DNA from: CAYVZZ01 sp964456185 | GTDB taxonomy: Bacteria; Pseudomonadota; Gammaproteobacteria; Pseudomonadales; Alcanivoracaceae | NCBI GenBank assembly: GCA_964456185.1 | Contig: CAYVZZ010000044.1 | Location: 1 to 18,014, forward strand | Direction: 5' to 3' | Length of the DNA: 18,014 nt | In this document: positions 1 through 9,998 of the stretch, piece after piece | Numbering within the stretch: the stretch's first letter is position 1 | Layout: the number at the start of each line of letters is the position of its first letter | Notes under the pieces: model-generated | What the model was told of the DNA's origin: nothing | Database searches by the model: none | What the model saw: only the letters and a program-made list of their open reading frames with translations | Made by a program: the position numbers and the translations under genes

Positions 1-42
1 TTTGCTCTGGCCGTGACGGACCAAAACCAGTTTGTAAGTCAT
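1..42 (-). CDS. gpmA: Phosphoglycerate mutase, 2,3-bisphosphoglycerate-dependent (5' fragment)
   Basis: Only the first 14 codons are in the window; the gene continues off the left edge. Reading leftward from ATG at 42 gives MTYKLVLVRHGQSK. The RHG motif is the catalytic phosphohistidine signature of the histidine phosphatase superfamily, and the KLVLVRHGxS context is typical of the N-terminus of glycolytic dPGM, which interconverts 3- and 2-phosphoglycerate in the cytoplasm. Other superfamily members such as GpmB or CobC-like phosphatases share RHG, so the exact family rests on a short match. The gene diverges from rnd. No strong Shine-Dalgarno is visible before the ATG. Confidence 0.7.
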   Translation of the reverse strand, partial: MTYKLVLVRHGQSK

Positions 43-149
43 GTTGCTGCCTATGGGTGATGGTTGAGGCGCAAAGGATACCAAATACGGCTTGGGGACA
101 GAAGTTGAGCGAGCCTTTCAATTGGCAGTGGTTTACGCATAATGCGCCC

Positions 150-1211
150 ATGACAAGTGAATATGTATGGATTGATCACCTGAGCGATCTACCTGACAGC
201 CTGTTGAATGAGTCTGTTTGGTACTTGGATACCGAGTTTATGCGTGAGCGCACTTTTTATGCCCAGCTGGCGCTGGTGCAAGTGCGAGCGGCCGGTCAGA
301 CGGTGTTGATGGATGCCACGCAATTGGTGAACACGGCCAAGCTGGGCGATATGCTGGCGGAGCGCACCTTGGTGATGCATGCCTGTTCTGAAGACATTGA
401 TGTGCTCTCTCATGCCACTAGCCGACCGCCGGTCCAGATGGAAGATACCCAGCTGGGCGCGGCCTTGGCCGGTTTTCCGCTGCAATTAAGTTATCAGAAG
501 TTAGTCGCCGAAATATGCGAAGTGGATTTGCCCAAAAGCGCCACGCGCAGTAACTGGCTGAAGCGGCCGTTATCGCCTATACAGCTGGAGTACGCCGCGG
601 ACGATGTGCTCTATTTGCCGGCCATTCGCGACGCACTGCGTGAGCGCTTACAAACATTGGGGCGCTTGGATTGGTGGCAAGAAGAAAACCAGCGTCAGCT
701 AAATCAGGTGGTTGAAACCTTGCCCGACGATGGCCAGTGGCGAAAGGTGAAAGGGGCGGGCAGCTTGAATGGTGTCGAAAGAGGGCGCTTGCAAGCCTTG
801 GCGGCATGGCGTGAAGCACAAGCCCGTCAGCGGGATTTGCCGCGTTCATTTGTGGCGAAAAATGGCGACCTGCTAAAGCTGGCGCGCCAAGCGCCGACCA
901 GTCGGCGACAATTGCAGTCTATGGATCTACCACGCGGCCTGCTTAAGCATCAGGGGGATCGGCTGTTACAGCTGATGCAACAGATTGATCCCGATAATAT
1001 CCCTACCGCCTTGCCTGCGCCGCTGGATGACAAGCAAAAACAAACGCTAAAGCGCTTGAAAAAGGTGGTGGGTCAGGTGGCTGATGAAATGGGGGTGGTG
1101 AAAGAAGTGCTGGCGCGCCGCCGTTGGTTGGAAAATTTGATTCGGCAGCCGGACGAATTGCCCGCCCCCATGGCAGGGTGGCGCAAAGAGGTGATNNNNN
1201 NNNNNGCTTAA
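150..1211 (+). CDS. rnd: Ribonuclease D (C-terminus interrupted by assembly gap)
   Basis: A 3'-5' exoribonuclease that trims tRNA precursors and other structured RNAs. The DEDDy catalytic set is visible, numbered from the ATG at 150: D27 and E29 in DTEF, D82 in HACSED, and Y148 and D152 in YAADD. An HRDC-type helical domain follows at about 212-290. The frame is open from a GTG at 57 (ATG at 60), but those starts lie only about 15 bp from the divergent gpmA start, and homology to RNase D begins near MTSEYVWIDHL, so ATG 150 is preferred; neither start has a clear SD. Ten Ns at 1196-1205 fall near the C-terminus, after GWRKEV. The TAA at 1209-1211 lies beyond the gap and may not be the true stop, so the last residues are unknown. 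Confidence 0.9.
   Translation: MTSEYVWIDHLSDLPDSLLNESVWYLDTEFMRERTFYAQLALVQVRAAGQTVLMDATQLVNTAKLGDMLAERTLVMHACSEDIDVLSHATSRPPVQMEDTQLGAALAGFPLQLSYQKLVAEICEVDLPKSATRSNWLKRPLSPIQLEYAADDVLYLPAIRDALRERLQTLGRLDWWQEENQRQLNQVVETLPDDGQWRKVKGAGSLNGVERGRLQALAAWREAQARQRDLPRSFVAKNGDLLKLARQAPTSRRQLQSMDLPRGLLKHQGDRLLQLMQQIDPDNIPTALPAPLDDKQKQTLKRLKKVVGQVADEMGVVKEVLARRRWLENLIRQPDELPAPMAGWRKEVXXXXA
1196..1205. other. Assembly gap (10 N)
   Basis: Exactly ten Ns lie at the convergent 3' ends of rnd and mltF. The true length is unknown, since ten is a common placeholder. The rnd stop codon and any terminator shared by the two genes would fall here. Unlike the second gap, the flanks carry no homopolymer runs and no recognisable repeat. 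Confidence 0.95.
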
Positions 1212-1239
1212 CGCCTTGTAACGGCAATCCGGCAGCCGC

Positions 1240-2685
1240 TTATTGCACCATGGCCAGCATAGTGCCCTGTTCGCCAAAGGCGTTTTCTGCCCAAACCAGC
1301 AGGTTGTAATAGTGGCGAATGTGGTCGACATAGCGCACGGCTTGCTTGCCGTCGGCCATTCCATAGCGTAGGAAGTTGCCGTATTCCGGTACACCCAATA
1401 AAGGCAAACGTTGCTCTACGTCCGACCAGTCATCCGGGTCACCGCCTTGGGATTCTGTCAGCACGCGCGCATCTTCCAAATGGCCGGGGCCAATGTTGTA
1501 GGCGGCAATGGCCATCCATAGGCGGTCGGGCTGTTCGATGTCGGCCGGCAAACTATTCATCAGATAACGCAAGTAACGCGCACCGCCTTTAATGCTTTGC
1601 TGCGGGTTATTGCGATTAACCCCAAGTGATGTGGCGGTGGTCTGCGTGAGCATCATCAAACCTTCAACGCCAGTAGGTGACACGGCATCCGGATCCCAAT
1701 GGGATTCCTGATAGCTCATGGCTGCCAGTAAACGCCAATCAAACTGATTTTTCTGACCGGCCGCATAGAAAGTAGCAGAATACTTCGGCAGACGATTATT
1801 CAAATGACGAATGAAGACTCGGGCGGCATAAAGGTTGAATGGGTTATGGTCGCCGTAAAACTGGGCGGCCAAGGTTTTGATGGTGCCGTTTTGCTGGGCG
1901 TGGGTCAGGAAACGATTAACGGCCGTAAACAGGCTGGGATCGGTCGACTTGTTGATTGCCCAAGCAAAGTGCTGTGGTTTCGACGTTGCAAAAGCAGCGG
2001 ATAATTCAGGGAATAGCATGTGCTGCAGGGTGAAAGCCTGCTGGTTAACCAGAGCATAATCGGCTTGGCCGTTGTCGACGCTAGCCAATACATTGGCCGT
2101 GTCGGCGGCGTTGATGGGCTTAATGTGGATGTTTAAGCCGCCATCTACCAGCGCGTTTAGGTGGTGAGCCGCACTACTGTTAGCAAGCACCGCGACAGAA
2201 TGCCCGTTGAGATCGTCCAGAGAGGAGGGGGCTGGCTCCCCCTTGCGGTAGACAAAGCGGTTGCCGGTGGCTAAATAGCCTTGGCTAAAGACGATCTGCT
2301 GCGAATGATAGGTGTTGGCGGTGAGCCCTGCTGCGGCAAGGTCCGCTTTACCCTCGTTCAGCAGTTGGTAAATATCGGCCAGGTTGGTCGCTTTGATGAT
2401 TTTCAGCTCTACGCCCAGAGATTGGGCAAAACGCTGAGCCAGTTCGTATTCAAAGCCAGTGTCGCCGAGGTGATCTTGATAATAGGCGACTGGGTCGGTG
2501 CGCGTCACAACGACCAGTTGACCGCGATCCAGGATGCTTTGCAGGCCAGACTTGTCGCCCTGCAAAAAGGTCGTGGCAACCAATACAATGCATAACAAAG
2601 GCAACACCCATAGCCCAGCGAAACGACACCACAAAGGTGCGCGCGCTTTACTTGTCTGTGTCAGATATCGAATGACGTGCATCAT
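1240..2685 (-). CDS. mltF: Membrane-bound lytic murein transglycosylase F
   Basis: Cleaves the MurNAc-GlcNAc bond of peptidoglycan with formation of 1,6-anhydroMurNAc, acting in the envelope. The 481-residue product has an N-terminal hydrophobic segment at about 24-42 (export signal or anchor). A periplasmic solute-binding-like (SBP_bac_3) domain follows at about 48-280, then a C-terminal SLT domain at about 310-450. The SLT part shows the catalytic glutamate E327 in MSYQES, a GLMMLT segment at 342-347 and AYN at 395-397. This two-domain order defines MltF. Tandem ATGs (2683-2685, 2680-2682) are preceded by AAGGGCAGG; I use the outer one. Divergence from purL matches the arrangement in E. coli and other gammaproteobacteria. 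Its 3' end faces rnd across the first assembly gap. Confidence 0.93.
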   Translation of the reverse strand: MMHVIRYLTQTSKARAPLWCRFAGLWVLPLLCIVLVATTFLQGDKSGLQSILDRGQLVVVTRTDPVAYYQDHLGDTGFEYELAQRFAQSLGVELKIIKATNLADIYQLLNEGKADLAAAGLTANTYHSQQIVFSQGYLATGNRFVYRKGEPAPSSLDDLNGHSVAVLANSSAAHHLNALVDGGLNIHIKPINAADTANVLASVDNGQADYALVNQQAFTLQHMLFPELSAAFATSKPQHFAWAINKSTDPSLFTAVNRFLTHAQQNGTIKTLAAQFYGDHNPFNLYAARVFIRHLNNRLPKYSATFYAAGQKNQFDWRLLAAMSYQESHWDPDAVSPTGVEGLMMLTQTTATSLGVNRNNPQQSIKGGARYLRYLMNSLPADIEQPDRLWMAIAAYNIGPGHLEDARVLTESQGGDPDDWSDVEQRLPLLGVPEYGNFLRYGMADGKQAVRYVDHIRHYYNLLVWAENAFGEQGTMLAMVQ

Positions 2686-2731
2686 CCTGCCCTTGGTTGC
2701 CTGGTGCCTGCCGCATGGATGTGGCTAAAAA

Positions 2732-2770
2732 TGCGCACAAATGAGATGCAGGTCACATAATTTGTGCGCA
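2732..2770 (-). promoter_or_regulatory. Perfect 11 bp inverted repeat in mltF leader (attenuator or operator candidate)
   Basis: TGCGCACAAAT (2732-2742) and ATTTGTGCGCA (2760-2770) are exact reverse complements separated by 17 bp. Each arm contains the small palindrome TGCGCA, and the two copies are 33 bp apart, about three helical turns. Read on the minus strand, the hairpin is followed directly by five Ts (2731-2727), 41 bp before the mltF start, so it could be an intrinsic terminator/attenuator in the mltF leader. It could equally be a dimeric regulator site. No known regulator motif is recognised. Confidence 0.5.
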
Positions 2771-2862
2771 CTTTAGCAAAGCTTGTGCAGATATTGAGCG
2801 CTCTTTGTCCAACAATAGACGGCATTTTACGTCAATTTTCTGGCTGAAATGACCGTCAGTAG

Positions 2863-2891
2863 CTGTCAAAAATGCCAAAATCCCGTATCAT
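2863..2891 (+). promoter_or_regulatory. Sigma70-type promoter of purL
   Basis: CTGTCA at 2863-2868 (4 of 6 to TTGACA) and TATCAT at 2886-2891 (5 of 6 to TATAAT) are separated by exactly 17 bp. This predicts a start near 2898 and a leader of about 26 nt before the purL ATG at 2924. No PurR box (palindrome around CAAACGTTTG) is seen near it. Predicted from sequence only. Confidence 0.55.
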
Positions 2892-2923
2892 GACCAGCCC
2901 TGCCAACCTGTCGGGATAACCTC

Positions 2924-6805
<3,882 letters not shown>

Positions 6806-6822
6806 AAGGAATAGTTCATTTT

Positions 6823-7194
6823 ATGACATCATCGGCCGACCAATGCCAAACCGACATGGTGACCAATCGACTGAGCAGTTTCTTATGGTGGGGGCTGCCC
6901 AGTTTGGTCATCGTGGGTGCCATCTTCCTGCCTGACAGGGTAGCCGAAATATTGTGGGTCACTTGCTTTGCCATTATGGCGATAGGCTGCGCGCGTAATG
7001 CTAAACATTGCGGCCGCGTGCATTGCCACTACACGGCCCCTTGGTTTGCATTCATCTCGTTGGTCATTGCATTGATGGCGTTAAAGTGGATACCGGCATG
7101 GTGCGCCCCGAGCACCTTGGCAATAAGCGGCCTGGTGGGTTTGGTTGTTATCTGGCTAGTGACCGAAAAACTCTGGGGCCGTTACCGCCACTAA
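6823..7194 (+). CDS. Small membrane protein with conserved-looking Cys/His motif
   Basis: Not assigned to a named family. The 123-residue product has about four hydrophobic segments (roughly 20-36, 42-57, 73-90, 97-116). At the end of the second segment lies a dense C56-ARNAKH-C63-GRV-H67-C68-H69 cluster followed by YTAP, a pattern suggesting metal binding or redox chemistry at the membrane face. The gene begins 17 bp after the purL stop, so it is probably cotranscribed with purL. AAGGA at 6806-6810 sits 12 nt before ATG 6823, rather far; an in-frame ATG at 6856 (MVTNRL) is an alternative start. The frame is open upstream into purL (from 6739), but that part is shadow. Function cannot be stated. 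Confidence 0.75.
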   Translation: MTSSADQCQTDMVTNRLSSFLWWGLPSLVIVGAIFLPDRVAEILWVTCFAIMAIGCARNAKHCGRVHCHYTAPWFAFISLVIALMALKWIPAWCAPSTLAISGLVGLVVIWLVTEKLWGRYRH

Positions 7195-7216
7195 GAAACA
7201 GACGAAGGTTCAACCC

Positions 7217-7240
7217 GTAGGAGCGAACCCTGTCCGCGGC
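7217..7240 (+). repeat. REP-like palindromic element (copy 1)
   Basis: It begins with the GTAGGAG head, followed by an imperfect stem GCGAAC/GTCCGC around CCCT. It lies between the convergent small membrane gene and the DUF4202-type gene. It matches the elements at 9418-9442 and 9488-9510 on the opposite strand. The layout of a GTAG/GGAG head plus short GC-rich stem is that of REP elements mobilised by RAYT transposases in Pseudomonas and relatives; no RAYT gene is in the window. Confidence 0.75.
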
Positions 7241-7247
7241 AAAACAC

Positions 7248-7850
7248 TCAACCCAACGCCAAACGCAAAAGCTTTTGCAGCGCTTCAGGCAATTGCTTAA
7301 CCAACGTCAACGCAACCTCTTGCCCCCTCCCAGACATTTTTCCCCAAGTGCGGCGCATAATGCGTAACCAACGTTCCTGATCATAATCGGCCTTCTGCTG
7401 ATGAAATCCCGCAAGGTAGTGCTCCAGAAAAACCAGACAAGCCACGTCTTCCAGCAGTTGGGTTTCGGCATCGTTCCGCAGCTTGCGCTTGGAAATTATC
7501 GTTTTAACGCGCGCACAGTCTTCTGCCGGATAACCGCACTCTTTCATAATCTCCGCCGCGCGCGAGGCGTGCATTTCATTACACGCCATACGCCATTGAT
7601 AATACGCCTTGCGTCCTTCCGGATAGTCACTCCGCGGCATCGTCCAGCGCTCAATATGTTGCGCACGACAGGCAATCTGCATCATCTCTGATGGCGCCGG
7701 CTCCAGCTTGAATAACCAGCACGTCATGCGCTCACTGTACACATATTCTTTGGGCTGGAGTATGCCATCCAGCATTTCTTGGTTAGGGTCAGCCAAATTG
7801 GCCTGGTCAATCTGTTTTAGTGCGCAAGCTAGTAGGTTGTCGGCGGTCAT
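7248..7850 (-). CDS. DUF4202-type HD-like protein
   Basis: A 200-residue soluble protein resembling the DUF4202 family. Recognisable features are YSERMTCWLFKL (38-49), RAQHIERWTMPRSDYPEGR (62-80) and the LLEDVACLVFLE segment (132-143). H65, H94 and the E134-D135 pair in largely helical context give an HD-domain-like spacing, so a metal-dependent hydrolase role is conceivable, but no activity is established to my knowledge. The ATG at 7848-7850 has only a weak GAG-type SD. The gene diverges from the YnfA-family gene and is convergent with the small membrane gene, with REP copy 1 between. Confidence 0.85.
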   Translation of the reverse strand: MTADNLLACALKQIDQANLADPNQEMLDGILQPKEYVYSERMTCWLFKLEPAPSEMMQIACRAQHIERWTMPRSDYPEGRKAYYQWRMACNEMHASRAAEIMKECGYPAEDCARVKTIISKRKLRNDAETQLLEDVACLVFLEHYLAGFHQQKADYDQERWLRIMRRTWGKMSGRGQEVALTLVKQLPEALQKLLRLALG

Positions 7851-7946
7851 ATCTGGACTCGTTTGATTGGAGAGTAATCAGTTTAATCGGCTAATATTAA
7901 CAGGCAAAATTTGTGCCTTTGTTTCATTTACCTTCGGGGGGGATTT

Positions 7947-8279
7947 GTGGACATCCTTAAAGCCTTTGGGCTATTCGTGCTAACGGCGGTGATGGAGATT
8001 GCCGGTTGTTACTTTCCCTACCTTTGGTTGAAGCAGGGCTTTAGTGCTTGGTGGCTGGTGCCGGGAGCCTTGTTTTTGGTGGCGTTTGCCGGGTTATTGA
8101 CGCTGCACCCGCAGGCGGCGGGGCGGGTTTATGCGGCTTATGGCGGTATTTATGTCAGCGTGGCGCTGTGCTGGCTGTGGCTGGTGGATGGCGTTCGTCC
8201 CACCATGACTGATTTCGTAGGTGTTGCGCTTTGTTTACTGGGTATGGCGGTGATTCTTTTTGGCTCGCGTTATGCCTGA
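7947..8279 (+). CDS. ynfA: YnfA/UPF0060 family inner membrane protein
   Basis: A 110-residue, four-helix membrane protein of the UPF0060 family, whose members start with a helix like LLFVATALAEIVGCY. Here the helix is GLFVLTAVMEIAGCYFPYLWL, followed by the family segment GRVYAAYGGIYV. The fold is related to small multidrug-resistance transporters; some members have been linked to drug efflux, but the substrate of this one is unknown. I chose the GTG at 7947: it sits just after a G-rich SD (7936-7943) and gives the usual family length. The frame extends to a TTG at 7911 with no family support. It is 59 bp upstream of the permease gene on the same strand. Confidence 0.88.
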   Translation: MDILKAFGLFVLTAVMEIAGCYFPYLWLKQGFSAWWLVPGALFLVAFAGLLTLHPQAAGRVYAAYGGIYVSVALCWLWLVDGVRPTMTDFVGVALCLLGMAVILFGSRYA

Positions 8280-8285
8280 GCCAGA

Positions 8286-8314
8286 TTAAGAAAGCACTAA
8301 TTCGGGTGTACAAT
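8286..8314 (+). promoter_or_regulatory. Possible sigma70 promoter of permease gene
   Basis: TTAAGA at 8286-8291 and TACAAT at 8309-8314 are separated by 17 bp, just after the ynfA stop. A strong SD (GGAGG within 8328-8334) precedes the ATG at 8339. The permease may therefore have its own promoter as well as readthrough from ynfA. Confidence 0.4.
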
Positions 8315-8338
8315 GCGCGCTCTATCTGAGGAGGCCGC

Positions 8339-9415
8339 ATGTCACAGCCCGTTGCATCAACACAACATCAAGATAACTCTACCCAATATGCCTTGTGGGG
8401 CATCATCGCATTTATTGTTATTGCGGTGGTGGGGTTGTTTTATGTGAAGTGGTTTCCCTATTACGGTAAGGCCATGCATGCGGCGGCCAGCCATTCCATT
8501 GGCGGCTCGATTTTAACCGCCGATGGCGGCATGACGGCGTCTCCTTCGTGGCAGGCTGCCTGGGGCTATGCCCTGAGCTATGGCGCATCCATTTGGCAGG
8601 CGCTGGTGCTTGGGCTGCTTTTGGGCTCTGCCGTTCAGGTGTTGATTCCCCGCGCTTGGGTGTCGCGGTTATTGGGCGATGCGGGCTATGGTGGCGTGGT
8701 GCGCGGTGGCATTTTGGCGATTCCCAGCATGATGTGCACCTGTTGTTCTGCGCCGGTGATTCGCGGCTTGCGTCAAGCCAATGCCGGGCCAGGTGGAGCG
8801 GTGGCCTATTGGTTGGGTAACACCATGTTAAACCCGGCTACGCTGGTGTTTATGGGCTTTGTGCTGGGTTGGCATTGGGCCGGGCTACGGGTTGCCGTGG
8901 GCATTGTGATGGTGTTTGGCCTGGGCTGGGTGGTGCGGCGTCTGAGCCGTCAGGAGGCGTGCCGGGAAACGGCTGTGCCATTGCCGGATGAAACCCTTGC
9001 CCAGAAAGGCACTTTGTTAATGCGCTGGTTGCGCACTCTGGGTGCCATGACGCTGCGCTTGGTGCCGGAATATGCGGTGATTGTGCTGTTGTTGGGCGCG
9101 GCCAGAGGTTGGCTGTTTCCGTCCATGGGGTTGGAGGTTGATAACACATTATTGTGGATTGTCGGCTTGGCGATTGCCGGTACTTTATTTGTCATCCCGA
9201 CGGCGGGCGAAGTGCCTATCGTGCAGGCAGCCTTGGCGTTGGGCATGGCAACGGGGCCTGCGGCTGCTTTGTTGGTTACGTTACCGCCGGTGAGTCTGCC
9301 GTCTTTGGCAATGGTGGCGAAATCTTTCCGTTTGCGGGAGTTGTTGGCGTTGGTGGTTGGAGTGGCTTTGCTTGGGGTGGTCACGGCTGGTGTGGCGATT
9401 TTGTTGGGGTTTTGA
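8339..9415 (+). CDS. Predicted permease, COG0701/DUF318 type
   Basis: A 358-residue polytopic membrane protein with about eight hydrophobic segments. The first is at about 18-37; a cluster at 85-104, 120-140 and 155-200 follows, and the rest lie at about 235-358 after a charged cytoplasmic linker (200-225). The first half carries PSMMCTCCSAPVIRGLR (129-145, with C133, C135 and C136) and then NTMLNPATLVFMGFVLGW. This cysteine-containing loop plus NP motif recalls the COG0701 permease superfamily, which includes the organoarsenical exporter ArsP. The cysteine motif differs from the TCSCG type of ArsP and no ars gene is adjacent, so the substrate is unknown. GAGGAGG lies 5-11 nt before ATG 8339. 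REP copies follow the stop. Confidence 0.85.
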   Translation: MSQPVASTQHQDNSTQYALWGIIAFIVIAVVGLFYVKWFPYYGKAMHAAASHSIGGSILTADGGMTASPSWQAAWGYALSYGASIWQALVLGLLLGSAVQVLIPRAWVSRLLGDAGYGGVVRGGILAIPSMMCTCCSAPVIRGLRQANAGPGGAVAYWLGNTMLNPATLVFMGFVLGWHWAGLRVAVGIVMVFGLGWVVRRLSRQEACRETAVPLPDETLAQKGTLLMRWLRTLGAMTLRLVPEYAVIVLLLGAARGWLFPSMGLEVDNTLLWIVGLAIAGTLFVIPTAGEVPIVQAALALGMATGPAAALLVTLPPVSLPSLAMVAKSFRLRELLALVVGVALLGVVTAGVAILLGF

Positions 9416-9417
9416 CG

Positions 9418-9442
9418 GGTCGCGGACAGGGTCCGCTCCTAC
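9418..9442 (-). repeat. REP-like palindromic element (copy 2)
   Basis: Read on the minus strand, it is GTAGGAG then a perfect stem GCGGAC-CCT-GTCCGC, then GACC. It begins two bases after the permease stop codon and may act as that gene's 3' structure. This is the best-formed copy in the window. Confidence 0.8.
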
Positions 9443-9487
9443 AGGATGGGGCGGCGTTTCTGGCTGTGGGTGTGGCGTCTTCTTGGT

Positions 9488-9510
9488 GGGTCGCGGACAG
9501 GGTTCGCGCC
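9488..9510 (-). repeat. REP-like palindromic element (copy 3)
   Basis: GGGTCGCGGACAGGGT is repeated exactly from copy 2, 71 bp downstream in the same orientation. The stem is then imperfect (TTCGCGCC) and the GTAGGAG head is missing. Confidence 0.7.
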
Positions 9511-9536
9511 AAAAAAAATGGCTGTTTAATAAGTTC

Positions 9537-9556
9537 GAGCGGACCCAGTCCCCCCC
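9537..9556 (+). repeat. REP-like element (copy 4, degraded at contig end)
   Basis: GAGCGGACCC-A-GTCC is copy 2 in reverse orientation, but the distal half of the stem is replaced by a run of C. It lies about 35 bp before the N gap, in sequence that appears low quality. Together with copy 3 it forms an inverted pair. Confidence 0.55.
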
Positions 9557-9589
9557 AAGATGCGGTTAAAAAACACAACCCAAACGCGT

Positions 9590-9599
9590 NNNNNNNNNN
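9590..9599. other. Assembly gap (10 N) with unreliable flanks
   Basis: Ten Ns are flanked by homopolymer-rich sequence: C and A runs before, T runs and 12 consecutive Cs after. The pre-gap tail (9537-9589) aligns with post-gap 9632-9683, sharing CAAGATGCG 96 bp apart. The gap therefore probably joins overlapping, error-prone contig ends rather than spanning missing DNA. Confidence 0.85.
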
Positions 9600-9631
9600 C
9601 CCCCATTAATTTTTGGGTTTTTTTTGTTTTT

Positions 9632-9652
9632 GGCGCCCCCCCCCCCCGCGAC
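9632..9652 (+). repeat. Corrupted REP-like element after the gap
   Basis: GGCGC, ten Cs, CGCGAC. An intact REP core from copy 3 read on the minus strand would be GGCGC, GAACCCTGTC, CGCGAC: the flanks match and the length is identical. The poly-C block therefore looks like a miscalled REP stem. It is probably the same locus as copy 4, duplicated across the gap. Confidence 0.5.
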
Positions 9653-9665
9653 AAGATGCGTTGAA

Positions 9666-9998
9666 TTACCTCAACCAATCCGCTTCATCAAAACCCACCA
9701 ATACCCTGCCGTTTTTCACCAATATCGGCCGCTTCAATAAGGTCGGGGTGGCTTCGCACAGCGCTAGGGCTTGTTGGTTATTTGCAATATCTCGTTGCCT
9801 TTCATCCAGCTGGCGCCAGCTACGGCTGCGGCGGTTGATTAATGTTTCCCAACCCAGCTCGTTTAGCCAGTCTGACAAATCAGCAGGCAGGCCTTGTTTG
9901 CGGTAATCGTGGAATTGATAGTCGATTTGCTGTGCGTCGAGCCATTTTTTGGCGGCGCGGATTTTGTCGCAGTTGGCGATGCCGTAAAGGGTGGTCAT
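9666..9998 (-). CDS. yffB: ArsC/Spx-family thioredoxin-fold protein YffB
   Basis: A 110-residue protein of the arsenate reductase (ArsC-like) superfamily, YffB branch. It has a GIANCDKIRAAKKWL start with the lone active-site-position cysteine C10, then the IDYQFHDYRKQGL segment and KRPILV with R90-P91. YffB proteins are glutathione-binding thioredoxin-fold proteins of uncertain physiological role; arsenate reduction should not be assumed. The start ATG (9998-9996) overlaps the glnD stop as ATGA, so translation is probably coupled to glnD. In many relatives this gene sits with dapC/dapD next to glnD, but no dap gene is present here. The 3' end lies 66 bp from the N gap in doubtful sequence, although the C-terminus VGFDEADWLR looks normal. 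Confidence 0.88.
   Translation of the reverse strand: MTTLYGIANCDKIRAAKKWLDAQQIDYQFHDYRKQGLPADLSDWLNELGWETLINRRSRSWRQLDERQRDIANNQQALALCEATPTLLKRPILVKNGRVLVGFDEADWLR

Noticed and set aside
57..149. N-terminal extension of RNase D from GTG 57 or ATG 60
   Set aside because: It would leave only about 14 bp between it and the divergent gpmA start. The extra 31 residues do not resemble the RNase D N-terminus, and no SD is present.
2686..2923. PurR operator or purine riboswitch upstream of purL
   Set aside because: No sequence near the CAAACGTTTG core and no purine-riboswitch-like junction was found; the predicted leader is only about 26 nt.
7911..7946. TTG 7911 start for the YnfA-family protein
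   Set aside because: The additional 12 residues lack similarity to the family, and the G-rich SD lies downstream of this codon, just ahead of GTG 7947.
9154..9609. Plus-strand frame running off the permease end through the REP cluster into the N gap
   Set aside because: It is a frame-shifted shadow of the permease followed by repeat and low-quality sequence; the composition is not protein-like.
9600..9650. T-runs and 12 Cs as a possible terminator or G-quadruplex
   Set aside because: The runs sit at a contig edge, and their length matches a miscalled REP stem, so they are best treated as sequence error.
9666..9998. Arsenate reductase / arsenic resistance function for the ArsC-like gene, together with the COG0701 permease
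   Set aside because: The protein is of YffB type, in operon with glnD, and the permease is on the other strand with a different cysteine motif. No arsR, arsB or arsH is present.
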